From NCBI RefSeq assembly GCF_000315625.1, contig NW_005434656.1, forward strand, positions 231,741 through 295,740: DNA of 64,000 nt, written 5' to 3'. Source of the stretch: Guillardia theta CCMP2712. Its lineage: Eukaryota > Cryptophyceae > Pyrenomonadales > Geminigeraceae. Positions within the stretch are counted from its first letter, which is position 1; each line of letters opens with the position of its first letter. Under the pieces are notes generated by a model, which was not told the DNA's origin, ran no database searches, and saw only the letters and a program-made list of their open reading frames with translations. The position numbers and the translations under genes were made by a program. This document shows, piece after piece, positions 33,001-44,500 of this stretch.

Positions 33001-35622
33001 CCTCCCCTCCCCTCCCCTCCCCTCCCCTCCCCTCCCCTCCCCTTCCTGATCCGCACACGCAGGGACCTTCTGCATTGGTCGCAAGGATCGACTGACGAGA
33101 AATCTGATGCGTTTCAAGCGCCGTGTTGGGAAGGTGTGCAGTAGGAGTCGGAGGATGGATGGAACGAGGAAGGAAGGGAGGGAGGGAGGAAAGGGGAACC
33201 GGGAGTGGAGGAGGTGGAGGAAAGGAGTGGCCACTCCTGCTGTTGACGAGGGATGATGTCGATTCCCTCGCAGGACAAGTGCGACTTTTATCCCTCCACC
33301 TACATTCTTCCTGCGAGCTACACGGAGTTCAAGAATGATTTCCAGGTGCTCGTGCTGGGGGATGTTGTATCCTCTTACTCCTCCTCGCTCAGTCCAGCAA
33401 GGGAGTCTGGATCTGGAAGCCTTGCGCCAGCGCCCGGGGGATCGGGATCAAGATCGTGACGAGACTAGAGCAGGTGGGGGAGGGGAGGATGCGGAGGTTG
33501 GAGGATGAAAAGGGAGCTGAGGGGATGAGAAAGGATGGTGGGGAGGGCGAGGAAAGGAGGAGAGAGGGAGGGAACGAGGTATCGTTCTGACTGGATCATG
33601 ATGAAAGGTGTCGAAGAAGAAGCCAGGGCTCATCCAAGTAATATCCATCTTTCATCTCCGACATTTTTCTTTCCTTTGCATCTTTGATTCCGTTACCTCT
33701 CCCTCCCTCCCTCCCTCCCTCCCTCCCTCCCCTTCCTCTCCTGCTAATCCCTTGTGACGTTATCACCAGGAGTACATCAACTCTCCTCTCCTCATCAACG
33801 GCTTCAAGTTCGACCTTCGTGTCTACGTTCTGGTACATCTTGCGTGCTTGGCCTCCTCCGCAGCTCAACAGCCTCTGCCAGGCCACAAGCTTCAACCCCC
33901 TGAAGCTCTACATCTTCACCAACGGGCTCGTGCGTTTCTCAACGAAGAAGTACAAAAGAGTGAGTGATGGGTTCGCTTCTTTCCTGCCTGTCCTGACCCC
34001 GACGAAAGATCAAGAAGAACTCCAAGGCCGTCTCGCGCTTCATGCACCTCACGAACTACTCCGTCAACAAGAAGTCTTCTTCCTTCCAGGCACTCGAGGG
34101 AGGGCGAGGGGGAACTTGACCGTGACGCGCCCGGCAGGTGCGGAGTGATGCGGACATGGATGCATGGACAGGCAGCAAGTAAAGACGAAGCTCGTCCCTT
34201 CTTCCCTCACCTCACGTCTCAGGTGGTCCATCCGTGCCCTCTGGCGATACCTGCGGGAGGAGCTGGACTACACCCAAGAGAGGGTAGACAAGGTACCGGG
34301 GCCCCGAGGCGCTGAGGAGCGATGACGTCATCACCTGCAGGTCTGGAGCGACATCCGGAGCGTGATCTTGCGCACCTTCATAGCCGCGGAGTCTCACATC
34401 AACATCAACACCTCCCTCCTCCACCTCGACCGTTCCAACTGCTTCGAGCTCTGGGGAGTCGACATCCTCCTGGACTCAGGTTGTCAAACTTCTCCTCCTG
34501 CTCCCCCCCCCCTCCTCTCCCTTCCCACACACACCGCGCCCAGCTGACGTCGGCCTCTCGACAGCCCTGAAGCCATGGCTGGTGGAGGTCAACACGTCCC
34601 CCGACCTGAGCGCGAGCAGCCCTCTTGACAAGTGATGACAAGCTCGTCTCAACGGCTGCAGCCTGACTTGACAGCAGGGAGATCAAGGGCTCACTCTTCA
34701 CCGACACCTTTACTATCGTCGGCGCCGAGGTCGTCAAGCAGAAGAAGCATCATGGCAGGTCCAGGGACCCCCAGGTGACCCCCAGCTGGCCTGTCAAATC
34801 TCGCTGACATGTCACAGCCGGAGACACGTGTGAGGCCGACGGGATCAGCAGATGAAAGCCGGAGGAAGCCGAGCAACAACCTGCAAACAACCTCGACGAG
34901 CTGGTTCAGCGATCTCACACCGGTTGCTGCGCCGGGCTGTGTGTTGTGAACTGACGAGGCCGAGTTCAGCTGGACATCCAGGTGCTCCAGCAGAGCGAGG
35001 ATGAGTTCCGTCGGCAGGAGGTTGTCAAAGTTTTCAAACGTCCTCTGTCCTTCTTTGACAAGAGCCTCAGTCGACACAGTTCGAGATCTTGTACCCCCAC
35101 CCCTCCATGTGCGAGATCTACGAGCCGATGTTCGAAAGCTCGGTGACGATTCTTTCTGTCTGCTTCCTCCTTCCCTGCGCTCGTTCAATCTTCTCTTGCT
35201 CTCTCCTTGTTCCCTCCTAGCCCTTCCTCCTTCCCTTGCTGCTTCTCTCTTCCCTCCTCCCTCCCTCCGTCTCCTCCATCCCCTCTGCTCCCTCTCCCCC
35301 TCCACACGTCCCTTCTTCTTCCTGATGTTGTCACAGAGAAGCTTGAACCGTCTCTTGCACCATTGGGTCAAGGTAGCTGCCCTGCCCTGCCCTGCCCTGC
35401 CTCCTCCCTCCTCCTCCGGGCCCCCGCTCCTCCTCCCCCGCTCCCCTGATCCTCTCCTCGTCCATCGATGGCTCTGATGTTGCCCTACAGTGCAGGGAAA
35501 ATCCTCCTCCTCGACTTTGCGAGCTGCTAGACATGAAGCCTTCAGCGCTGCACACCCGTCGAGAGGAGCCCCAAGTATGTCGTCCTGCGTTGATAAGCGC
35601 GACCCAGACTGTAAAGTTGTAA
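30086..35622 (+). CDS. Tubulin-tyrosine-ligase-like (TTLL) polyglutamylase/glycylase family, over 20 exons
   Basis: ATP-dependent ligase family that adds amino acids to tubulin or related proteins. The N-terminal 300 or so residues are disordered and acidic (exons 30086-30460, 30715-31115, 31202-31298, 31402-31465, 31522-31548, 31611-31675, 31728-31801). The catalytic part is well resolved: 32310-32354, 32516-32572, 32806-32914, 33063-33133, 33274-33345, 33393-33473, 33608-33637, 33770-33832, 33864-33959, 34009-34089, 34138-34178, 34223-34292, 34341-34479, 34565-34631, 34678-34774, 34859-34922, 34959-35020, 35080-35142, 35337-35372, 35491-35622, all in phase. Motifs: KVNHFPG, RKDRLTRNL, WIWKP with the Gly-rich loop, YINSPLLINGFKFDLRVYVL, HLTNYSVNK, LKPWLVEVNTSPDLS. 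Intron 34090 has a GC donor. Exons between 31914 and 32309 and the exact start are unresolved. Glutamate versus glycine specificity is not assignable. Confidence 0.9.
32931..33045. repeat. CCCCT pentanucleotide array in a TTLL intron
   Basis: About 22 CCCCT units fill most of the intron 32915-33062, ending about 18 bp before the acceptor, so they may act as an extended polypyrimidine tract. Confidence 0.95.
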
Positions 35623-35674
35623 CTAGTCGTTGAGATGTATGCTGTTGTACAGTTGTGTAGATTCTTTGAAACGG

Positions 35675-35680
35675 AATAAA
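35675..35680 (+). terminator. AATAAA polyadenylation signal of the TTLL gene
   Basis: Canonical AATAAA 52 bp past the TTLL stop codon, in an AT-rich context. Role inferred from position. Confidence 0.5.
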
Positions 35681-36143
35681 GATCACTGTTTTACATGATA
35701 ACATTACAACCTTGATTCAACTTTCATCCCCACGTGCTACTACAGACTAGCTGTTGTCTCCTTCCCCTGTGACGGCAACCCCGGTGTGAACTCCCGCGAT
35801 ACCTGGAGAGCAGCTTGTTAGCTATGGACAAGAACAACCGAGCGTGGACCTTCGTTGGCGATGTCGGCAAGGGACTCGACATAGCACAGGCACTGACTTG
35901 CTGTGATGGGAGCTGAATACTAACTTGGCGATCAGAGGAGCAGGGGGAGGTACAGGGAGACCTGAACGACTATACATGCTCCTCTGCACCTGACGAAGAT
36001 GATACCCGAAGCTCCCTTCCTGGATGAGTTGTAAGATGAGACGAATGACAAGCTTTCGTACTTGCAGTGTATGGTACGTGGGTTGCAGTGAAGAGCAAAG
36101 TACTTCTCTCTCCCCACCCGAATCCCTTCCTGTTGCTCACACA
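35681..36143. other. Intergenic segment between TTLL and the orphan gene
   Basis: No gene is recognised. A short open stretch (MDKNNRAWTFVGDVGKGLDI, near 35824) has no start context or partner exon I can support. Confidence 0.5.
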
Positions 36144-36718
36144 TCAGCCCTGAAACAGAAAATGGCGAGGATGGACTTTGAAAATTTCAGTTGGGTCTCG
36201 AAAGTTCTTCAAGACGAAGGAAGCAAGCTCCAAGTTTATCTGTAGAGCATCAGGCGATTCCGATGACGCTCGCGTCCAGTTTCACCTCGCAGGGCTTGCG
36301 ACTTTGTATCAGGAAGGGACTTTTGTGCTTGTTCTTGGAGTACTCGATACTCCAGTCGTCCGTAATGATGAGACACAGCTTGTCAATCGAGCTGCTTGCC
36401 TGCCCCACGTTTATACACGGCCCTGCTGCCTCCTCGCTCCTGCCCTCCTGCCTGCTTCACAGTTTCGAGTATGTTCACAAGCCTGACACCCTGAACCCAA
36501 CAGTTGCCTTCTACCTATCTTGTTCCCTCCCTCCCCTCCCTCCCTCCCTCCCTCCCTCCCCTCCCTCCCTCCCTCCCTCCCTCCCTCCCTCCCTCCCTCC
36601 CCTCAGGCCTCTCGCTCTTGGATCGTCTGCTACCCTGCATTGCCTCCTGCCATGTCGCCTCCTCTACCTCCCATGTCGTCAAGACGCTGTTCCACGTATG
36701 CCCCGTTGCGTCCGCCAT
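36144..36718 (-). CDS. 86-residue protein of unknown function, 3 exons
   Basis: Exons (minus): 36718-36668, 36399-36286, 36239-36144, joined in phase 0 at both junctions. The protein starts MADATGHTWNSVLTTWE, continues DKLCLIITDDWSIEYSKNKH and ends KVHPRHFLFQG. It is soluble, mixed alpha/beta in look, without signal or membrane segment. I do not recognise the family. Intron 1 (268 bp) carries a CCCT array (about 36528-36602); intron 2 is 46 nt with CCTGATG before its acceptor. Read on the plus strand the region gives only shadow ORFs. The gene is divergent from the SFI1-like gene (237 bp between starts). Confidence 0.6.
36528..36602. repeat. CCCT tetranucleotide array in an orphan-gene intron
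   Basis: Imperfect CCCT units (Ser/Pro or Glu/Gly ORFs are artefacts) inside intron 36400-36667 of the minus-strand 86-residue gene. Confidence 0.85.
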
Positions 36719-36954
36719 GGCGGAAAATTATTCCCTGAGACTATCAGATCTGATGGGCCCGATCATTTCAAATGATGCCTCGAAATCTCAGACAGGAAAA
36801 ACTGAGTGTCCTTTTAATTTGAAATTATCTATGAAAACATTTTGGTCTTTTCTGTTTGATTTCTTTTTTGACGTGGTACCAGATTTGGGTCTCCTGGCCC
36901 TGAATCATGGACTAGTCACTGCCGCTCGCCGACGACCATGGCGCGCGAGAGGAA

Positions 36955-39114
36955 ATGAGCGACGAGAATTTCATGCAGGAGGAGGAGGAAAGGATGCGAG
37001 ACAAGCTGGTGGAAGAGCAGGAGGAGAAGATTGGCGTCAACGGGACCCATCAGGTCGAGCAGACTTTTGAATTCAGAAGGAAACTAAGCGTGATGAAGGA
37101 AAGAGAGTTGGAGGAGATGGAGAGAAAGCACGTTGAGATCCTCTCTGCCCTCCAGCATGAGAACGATATGCTCCGCAATCAGGTCAAAGATCAGTCGAAC
37201 ATCGCCAAGCAGCTAGAGAACCAGGTTCAAGAGCTGAAACTGTCCATATCGTACTCGGTTTCATTGGACGCGCTGAGAGAGTATGAAGAGCTCATTGCAA
37301 ACGAGAGGGTGAACAGCTGGCTCATGACTCTGAATAACATCGCAAAACATTGGACACGGTTGAACACCTCGCGATGCTTCTGGTTTTGGTTCAACCACGC
37401 GATGTGGAAAAAACGCAACCTGTGGTGTGTTCGACGAGTGTCAAGGGCCCGTCTTCACGCGTGGCTGAGGAAGTTCAAGAATGTCATGACGATGAAGAGA
37501 GTTGTGAAATCTGATACCCGCAAGGCCCAATGGCTGAAAATTATGCACCAAAGAAGGAGATGCCGATTGCAATTCAAGCGATGGATGAAGGTGTGCAGGG
37601 CAAGAAAGCAAGGTTGCCAGAGGGTCGAACAATCTCTCCAACAAAAACGTGCTCGTGATCTTTCATTGTTGTTTGTATTTTGGTTGAGTCGGCTAAGAAA
37701 ATCTCAACGGATTGGCAGAAATCATGTACACAAACAGCAGCAGTTTATCAAAGACATGTTTCACCTCTGGTCGGAACAGAACACCCGTTGCAAGTACTTT
37801 CAGCAGACGATGCAGCTTCAGGAGACTGTCAAGCTCTATGAGAGTGAAATAGAGGCAATCATGACGCGTCTACATGAGGTGGAGACTGACCTTGAGTACG
37901 AAAGGAGCAAGAACTTGCTGGAATACCGCGAACAGGCGATAGTAAAAGAGAGGGAGATCGAGAGGATAGAGCAGAATTGTGCGGAGAAACTTTCTGCCCA
38001 CCTCGAGGAGATCAAGATACTTGAAGCTGTCAATAAGAACCTGACGGAGAGAAACAAGGAGCTCGAGTCAGAAGGTTCCAACAGAAAGCTGAGCCTTGTG
38101 AAGGATCGTCCGATAGACGTCTGTGTTCCGGATGCTGCCCAGGATACAAAAGTCATGCATGAGATGTCTATACATCTCTCTATCACGATCTACAAGGCGA
38201 GGATGACGAAACGCATCGTGTTTGACAGCTTTCGAAGTTTGACAGGGAGCCCTAAAGCAAGGATGGGTGATTTCTTGTCATCGCTGCTCGATCGTCGCAC
38301 TCGTCAGCTTGCCTTTCAGTGCTGGTCTACAGCCAGGAATCTCAGCAGGAACTTGCTCGTGAAAGCAACTCGTTGCAAGTCAAAGTCTTGTGACCGCACG
38401 CTACTGGTTGCGTTGCAGGATTGGAGGGGATTGTGCCGGGCGAAGAGGCGGGAGGAAGGGAAAATCATGAGAGTGCGGAGGAGAAACTGTGAGAAAGTTC
38501 TGCGATGGAGCTTTGAGAAATGGAACGAGGAGCCTGAGAGCATCTGTGAGATGAGAAGCCAGCTGGTGAGGAAGGAGGCGGAGGTAGCGGAGAGGACAAG
38601 AGACTTGCAGGAGAGCAACTCCAAGTACGACGCGATGCTGCTGTCCAGACGGCGAGAGATGGACAGGATGAGGCAGGCGGCAGGGTCCCTGGGCTTCCAT
38701 GCCCAGAAGAAGGTTCCCCTTCTTCGTGCGATGACAAGCTGGAGGCTGCAGGGCATGCTAAAGTTCCTCTTCTCCTGCGTGAAGCTCAAGGCAGCGGCGA
38801 TGGGAAGGAGGAGTGTTTCGAGGAGAGCGCTTCATGCCTGGGCGTGGGAGGCGCTGGGGGAGAACGAGGAGGAGCAAAGGAGGCAGCAGGATGGGCCTGT
38901 GCAGATGACTCCTAAGGAGCAGCTTCGTGCGGCAAGGAGGATGGTGACGTCATGGGAGCGGCTGCAGCGGAAAATCTTCTTCAAGCAGACGTTTCTAGGC
39001 GGCAGCTTTATCCGATGGATCAACGAGCTGGCTCTACGAGCCTTCAGCGAGTGGCGGCAGGGCTTGAACTCCTCCCTCACCCGCCGGCGAGTCAACCTAG
39101 GAGGGTACGTCTGA
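36955..39114 (+). CDS. SFI1-like Trp-repeat coiled-coil protein
   Basis: Single-exon, 719 residues. Residues 1-120 are strongly coiled-coil (EREIERIEQNC-type charge pattern, ELEEMERKHVEILSALQHEN). From about 120 the sequence shows irregular helical repeats with regularly spaced aromatic and basic positions (ARLHAWLRKFKNVM, RLQFKRWMKVCRARKQ, LLFVFWLSRLRK, KDMFHLWSEQN, RQLAFQCWSTARNL, LVALQDWRGLCRAKR, VLRWSFEKWNEE, FIRWINELALRAFSEWRQG). This Phe/Leu-x-x-Trp pattern is typical of SFI1 repeats, which bind centrin at centrosomes or basal bodies. A second coiled coil sits at about 290-380. No intron is needed, in contrast to most neighbours. The centrin link is inference from the repeat pattern. 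Confidence 0.68.
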   Translation: MSDENFMQEEEERMRDKLVEEQEEKIGVNGTHQVEQTFEFRRKLSVMKERELEEMERKHVEILSALQHENDMLRNQVKDQSNIAKQLENQVQELKLSISYSVSLDALREYEELIANERVNSWLMTLNNIAKHWTRLNTSRCFWFWFNHAMWKKRNLWCVRRVSRARLHAWLRKFKNVMTMKRVVKSDTRKAQWLKIMHQRRRCRLQFKRWMKVCRARKQGCQRVEQSLQQKRARDLSLLFVFWLSRLRKSQRIGRNHVHKQQQFIKDMFHLWSEQNTRCKYFQQTMQLQETVKLYESEIEAIMTRLHEVETDLEYERSKNLLEYREQAIVKEREIERIEQNCAEKLSAHLEEIKILEAVNKNLTERNKELESEGSNRKLSLVKDRPIDVCVPDAAQDTKVMHEMSIHLSITIYKARMTKRIVFDSFRSLTGSPKARMGDFLSSLLDRRTRQLAFQCWSTARNLSRNLLVKATRCKSKSCDRTLLVALQDWRGLCRAKRREEGKIMRVRRRNCEKVLRWSFEKWNEEPESICEMRSQLVRKEAEVAERTRDLQESNSKYDAMLLSRRREMDRMRQAAGSLGFHAQKKVPLLRAMTSWRLQGMLKFLFSCVKLKAAAMGRRSVSRRALHAWAWEALGENEEEQRRQQDGPVQMTPKEQLRAARRMVTSWERLQRKIFFKQTFLGGSFIRWINELALRAFSEWRQGLNSSLTRRRVNLGGYV

Positions 39115-39118
39115 CGTG

Positions 39119-40601
39119 TCACAGCCGTGAAGAAGGGATAGAGCGGAAGGCGGGAGGGCGTCGCTGTACGAACGCATTTCTTCCTTCTTTCCCTTCTTCG
39201 GAGAGATAATACAAGCGGGTGGCCTGCCATGACTGTTATCCTCCTTTTGCTTCCGGGCCGAGCAAAGGTCACCTGGCCGGCCAGCTCCATGATCCCTGCC
39301 TGCCCGTCCTCGTCTGCGTTGATCGCTGCTTTGAGACAGGCCAGAGCTGTTGGACTGAGAGCTAGGATGCGACTGTTGGGAACGTGAGGAGAGGTTGGAA
39401 GGAGGAGGTGGGAGAGGCTGATACCGGCACCATCTTAAAGTCTCCCTCTGCGTTCTCTTGTTAGAAAATGTCCAGGCAGCTCGTCAGAGGTCACCTCTAG
39501 CTCGGCAAGAGGTACAACAGAATTGACAAGCTTCATCTCCAGTGCCTCCTTGGCGTTGTACAACCTCCAGGTCCGATGAGCGTGGGAGCACGATGAGCAG
39601 AAGGGAGGGAGAAGGGATCAAAGAGGGAAGGAAGGAGGAGGTCAAACAAGGAGGGAGAAGGAGCAGCGAAGAAGAGGCAAGCCCCTCAAGCTCACCTGCA
39701 AAGGAACCAGATCTCCCTGGCCTTCTTCTGCCCGACTATCCGCGCCATATGAGAAGAGCCATACCCCGCGTCGAAACTTCCAACCTACCCAGCAGGTCAG
39801 GCCTACCTCCCTAAATGACGTGGCAGGGAACCTTGGGCCCGGTCTGCCCGAAGAGAGCGTTGTCTGCCGCAAGCGACAAGTCGCAAACCTGCCATGCCCC
39901 CCTATCACTCGACGTTTCGTTGCCATCGAACCAGGAGTACCATGTGCAGAATGTGCCCGCCTCCCACCGCGTATCCTGTAGCGCAGCCATCAGCTAGCCA
40001 GCAGGCAGGCGAGCAGGCGCCACGTCACCAGCGATCATGGCGATCACAGGCTTCGGGCACCTCCTCATCTGAACCTGCCGTAGCCTCTCGAGTCAGCCGC
40101 ACGAAGTAGACCATGCGTCCGTTCCACCTGGAGGTCCAGCACAGAGAGTCTCGGCACAGGTTCTGTCCCGTCATCGTACCCTCCTTCTCCTCTCAGCGTC
40201 TGATCCCCTCCCGAGCAAAAGGCGTTGGGCCCTTCCCCTAGTGCAAGCTCACCCCCAGCAACAGTCTGCCTGGATCTCACCGCAAAGAATGATCACTCCT
40301 ATAGAAACATCGTCCTGCGCAAGAGCAAACGCCGTCCGGAGTTCCTGCCAACACCATCACGCTCAGCAGCTCTCACCCTCACGCCCAGCAGCTTTTTCAG
40401 CGTCATCACCTGGATCGTGAGAGGTCTGAACGCATTGTGAACTTCTGGCCTGTTGATAGTGATCTTGGCGATACCTTCGTCGCTCGTGTGGTATCGAATG
40501 TCCTTGAAGTTTTGCGCTTGAGTTCTGTCATGCCATTGTGTATCTTTGTTCGACACCAGGTGAAAGCCATCCTTCTCCTGCTGGGGCGCCTGCGCAACCA
40601 T
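39119..40601 (-). CDS. menB: 1,4-dihydroxy-2-naphthoyl-CoA synthase MenB, 11 exons, C-terminal SRL
   Basis: Crotonase-family enzyme that closes o-succinylbenzoyl-CoA to dihydroxynaphthoyl-CoA in phylloquinone/menaquinone synthesis. Exons (minus): 40601-40410, 40344-40281, 40237-40128, 40074-40029, 39975-39941, 39888-39832, 39784-39696, 39564-39495, 39456-39431, 39372-39273, 39223-39119; 297 residues, the normal MenB length, and every junction keeps phase. Motifs: [26 protein letters not shown] (oxyanion hole), [83 protein letters not shown]. The protein ends SRL, a peroxisomal PTS1-type tripeptide; plant MenB is also peroxisomal but through another signal. No plastid transit peptide is obvious at this start. 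The stop is 4 bp from the convergent SFI1-like stop. Confidence 0.93.
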
Positions 40602-41575
40602 GAGCACTCGACAGACGGTCTACAATGGTTCACCTTTGACCTCCCGGATTTCCCCAAGGACTGCGGAACAGTTAGCGATAGAAAGAGATCACGATCAGCG
40701 ACAGCATGATGTCTAACGATCCTTCAAAACATAACTGTAATATCTCGAGGCCTTCTGTTTCCATTCAACACGTCTCATCACTTCCGATTGTTCCCATCAT
40801 TGCCCGACTATGATATCATACATACCTCCTCCCTCTCTCCCTCTCCTCCTCCCCTCACTCGCTCTCTCCCTCGCTCTCCTTCTCCTCATCCATCTCCTCC
40901 TCCTCGCTCTCCTCCTCCTCTTCCGTAGTTCCTCACCATGATGACTTGGCCTCCCTAGGGCGAAAGTTTGAAACTTCGACCCCACAAAGTTGAAAGTTTG
41001 GAAGTTTTGCAACTTTTTGTTTGGAATAGGTTGGAGTTCCGAGTTCGGAAGGAGGGAACAACTACCCACCCCCATATTTCCCCCTATATCAGAGCTAAGA
41101 GTACCGGTGATATTCTCCTTTTCTCAATTTATTGACTATTCTTTCTGGTTCTTATTGTGTTACTTGTTTACAGTAATGACCTTTTATGTTGGTAGCTTCA
41201 GGCGGAACAATTAGTACCGCAATTCTAATAATCGATCATTCATAGTAGCGGTACATTATGTTGCAGGTACTGTTTAATAACATTTTATAATTTTTAAAAA
41301 GGCTTCTCCCGCAGTCCGGTCATCGCCGGAAATGCCCGAGTTCGAAGCAGTAGCGGAGCAGGGAGGGCGAGCGGGGAGCAGGTAACATTCCTTCCTTCCC
41401 GCTCCCTCTCTACTCAGTCTCCCCACCGATGACAGGTGCAGCAGGTGAAGCCCGCTTCCTGACCTGAACGCCCATCATCGAGATCTGCCCGGTGTGAAGG
41501 GGACTTCTCAGCCGGAGGGAACCTCTTCCATGGGAAGCAAGGGCTGGTAGTCAGTCGACCAGAGAACGCAAGAGC
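40602..41575. other. Divergent intergenic region
   Basis: Separates menB (-) and the PDZ gene (+). It contains CT-rich repeats (40820-40925), a set of imperfect AAAGTTTGAAACTT-like inverted words (40968-41018) and an AT-rich stretch (41090-41300). No gene seen. Confidence 0.6.
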
Positions 41576-44500
41576 ATGTACTCCCACTCCTACGAATCTT
41601 CTTCTGGGCCTGAAGAGAGCGGAGAATTCGATGACCTCGAATGCGGTATGCCCCTCCTATATGAGCCATCCGGCTCCCCCTACTTTGGCACTTATCCCGA
41701 CCCAGGCATCGGCATCGAGGTCAAGCAGCAGAAGGGGCAATATCAGGTACTTCTAGTTCATCCGAGGAGAGCTACACTGAGTTGGGGCCTCAGGTGTCCC
41801 ACATCTCGGAAAACAGCTCAGCCCAACGGGTGAGAGAGTTGGAACGCTCGCCGACGTTCCTTGAGAGGGAGCCTTGCTGAGCGCTCTTCCAGACTGGGCT
41901 GTTGCATGTCGGAGACGTGATCCTCTCAGTGGAAGGTTTCATCCATGGTTGAGTAGATTGCCCGCCTGTGAACTCCTTCTCCAGGCATCTCCGTGTTCGG
42001 GAAGAAGCAGCACGAGGTCTTGGACCTGCTCCTGGGACCTCTTGACACTCTGGTGAGGGCGATGTGAGGGCAGACACCTTGAGAGTCGTGCGAACTTGCA
42101 AGGAGCTGAGCTGATCTCATCTCAGGTCGAGCTAGAGATCGAACACTGCCAAACGCCGGTGAAGGATCGCAATGTGATGGTGCGGTAAGTGATTGAAGGT
42201 TGCAGGGCAAACGGAGCAACGTCGTTGTCAGGAGGACGAAGAATGATGAGGTATGGATCAACGTGTGCCATCTTTCCTTCCATCGTCTGTCGCGCTTTCT
42301 GGTCCACGCACCCTCCTCTCCCTGCCTGCCATCGCTTTCAGTGCTCTGCAGTCGTACAGTTCACTTGAACCATTTAACTGGGTTTGCTCAGAGTGAAAAC
42401 ATGCCTGGAACTCCGACCTCAAACGATTGCACCCTCTCAGGTACATATTCGTTTTTCTTGCTTTCAGTAAGACACTTCATGCAGATGAAGGGACTGTCTG
42501 CTCGTCCAAGGGGTTGTGAACTCTTTTCGTTGTCAAGCTTAGTAACGTGATGCACAGGAAAGAGGAAGTTGGAAACATAGGAAACACGGTGAGTTCCTTG
42601 ACATTGATTCTCTTGTTTGTATCGCTCGCTGCATTCTTCCTCCTGGTTGTATCGCTCACATTCCGTCAGGAGAATATTGATGGGAGTGACAACGCTGTCT
42701 GCGAGATCTCGTCGGATCTCATCGAGCAGGATCGGGTTGAGCCAGGGGCCTCGCCCGAGGTCAAGGATGGGCTTGACGAGGGGGGAGAAAACTCGTGGGA
42801 TCCTGAAGACTCTCACGTCGAGCATGGGGAGAATGGCAACGAGGTGCGGTCGGAGCGAACTTTCTGTGCGAACTGTCAGGTGAGATTCGGCGGGCCCGGG
42901 CCCCAGGGTGTCAGTGACGGGATGCAGTCGATGTCCGAGTCAAACCAGCAGCTGCGAGAGGAGAATGAAAGGTGGGCGGTGGTGCGGCAGAACCGGGGGA
43001 ATGAAGGAGTTTGGTGCAGGCTGACGGAGGAGAACGAACGGCTAAGGAAGGAGATAAGGATGTTGTCGGAGGACAAGCAGAATGTGCTGAAGAAGTCTTA
43101 TGCGCTGTCTGAAGCGAGCCTCGACCCCAGCGAGTTTGTGTTCCACATGTAAGCAGCCGCAGCGGAGCATTGGGGGAGGAGGGAGAGGTCTGAACCTGCT
43201 GATAGGAACGACGAAGAGCAGGAAGTTGACGGTGACAGGGTCGGCGATTTTGCCGAGGGATCGTTTGACCCATCGGAGATGGGAAGTTTGGTTGACGAGC
43301 AAGATCAGGTGAAGGGATAGAGGAGTGGGCTGCTGCTGATCGTTGAGATGCCCAGGACAAGAAACCTGACAACTGTGGGATCGGAATCACGCTACACGTT
43401 GATAATGAGGGTGAGAAGAGGGGCTAGTTAGTCTTGGCGGGGTCACTTGGGTAGCTTCGTGATGGTCTTTCTGGTTGATTCATGGTTCGATGCTGGAAAT
43501 GTTTCCATTGGGGATGATGGAGATGATGGAGATGAAGTGGTTAGTTCAGGGAAAAAGCGTGATGTTGGTTATGGTAATGGTGATGCTGCTAAAGTTTGCG
43601 ATGACAATGACGATGATGACGGAGATTTGACTAATGATACTGCAACGAGCTCCGATGGTTGTTACACTTCCTCCCAGGGACATTTCGGATCATCTCCATC
43701 ACTCACGGCGGGCCTGCGGATCTCTCCGGGGACGTTCTTGTGGGGGACGTGGTCACTAGCGTCGACGGCACTCCCATCAAAGCGATGAGAAAGGTCTGTT
43801 AGTGTCGTTTGACCAGCCAAAGTTTGACCGCTGCTCTGACACCTTTCTCCCACCAGCCTGACGTCATCCGACTGCTCAAGGGGCCGGCTGGGACGAGGGT
43901 CGCCGACCCTCTGCAGGGACTCTGCTGGTCTGAATTTGCCGCAGGTCAATCTCGAGCTGCGGAGAAATGACAAGCGTTGTACCGTGGAGATTGAAAGGGA
44001 CGAGGCCCAGCAGAGAGTCTGGAAGGTGAGATGTCATCCCGAGCCCTTCCTACCTTCCCCTCCAGCTCTCTCCAGCCTGATGACGCGTCGTTGTCAAGGT
44101 GCTCTCGCAGTACTCCGAGCTGCATCCGGAAGACTTCGATGACGTGGACTACGATCAGGACGTCAGGTCCGTAGCTGCCCCCCCTGCTGCAGTCCAGCTG
44201 TTGACCGTGTGGGCCCCAGTGGACGAGGAGCGGCGGAGTCGATGAAGCTCCAGCTACAGCAGAAGGTCAGCTGACATTGCACCCTTGACTTTGACAAGCA
44301 CCGCAGCTGGAGCATATCAAGATGCTCGAGGCGCAGCTGATGGAGGCAGAGAGGGGGAAGGAGGGGATGGTGAGGGGATGGGGACTAGGGGGAGGAGCTG
44401 AGCTGGAGCGCAGCTGGACCGGATCAACTCTCTCCTCACAAGAGCGCAAGAGAGCGACACGTCGACGGGAGCGAGACAGAATGTAAAGCGAAGACGAGGA

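Noticed and set aside
32791-33234. Gly/Glu/Arg-rich minus-strand ORF
   Set aside because: Antisense reading of the CCCCT array and of TTLL exons 32806-32914 and 33063-33133.
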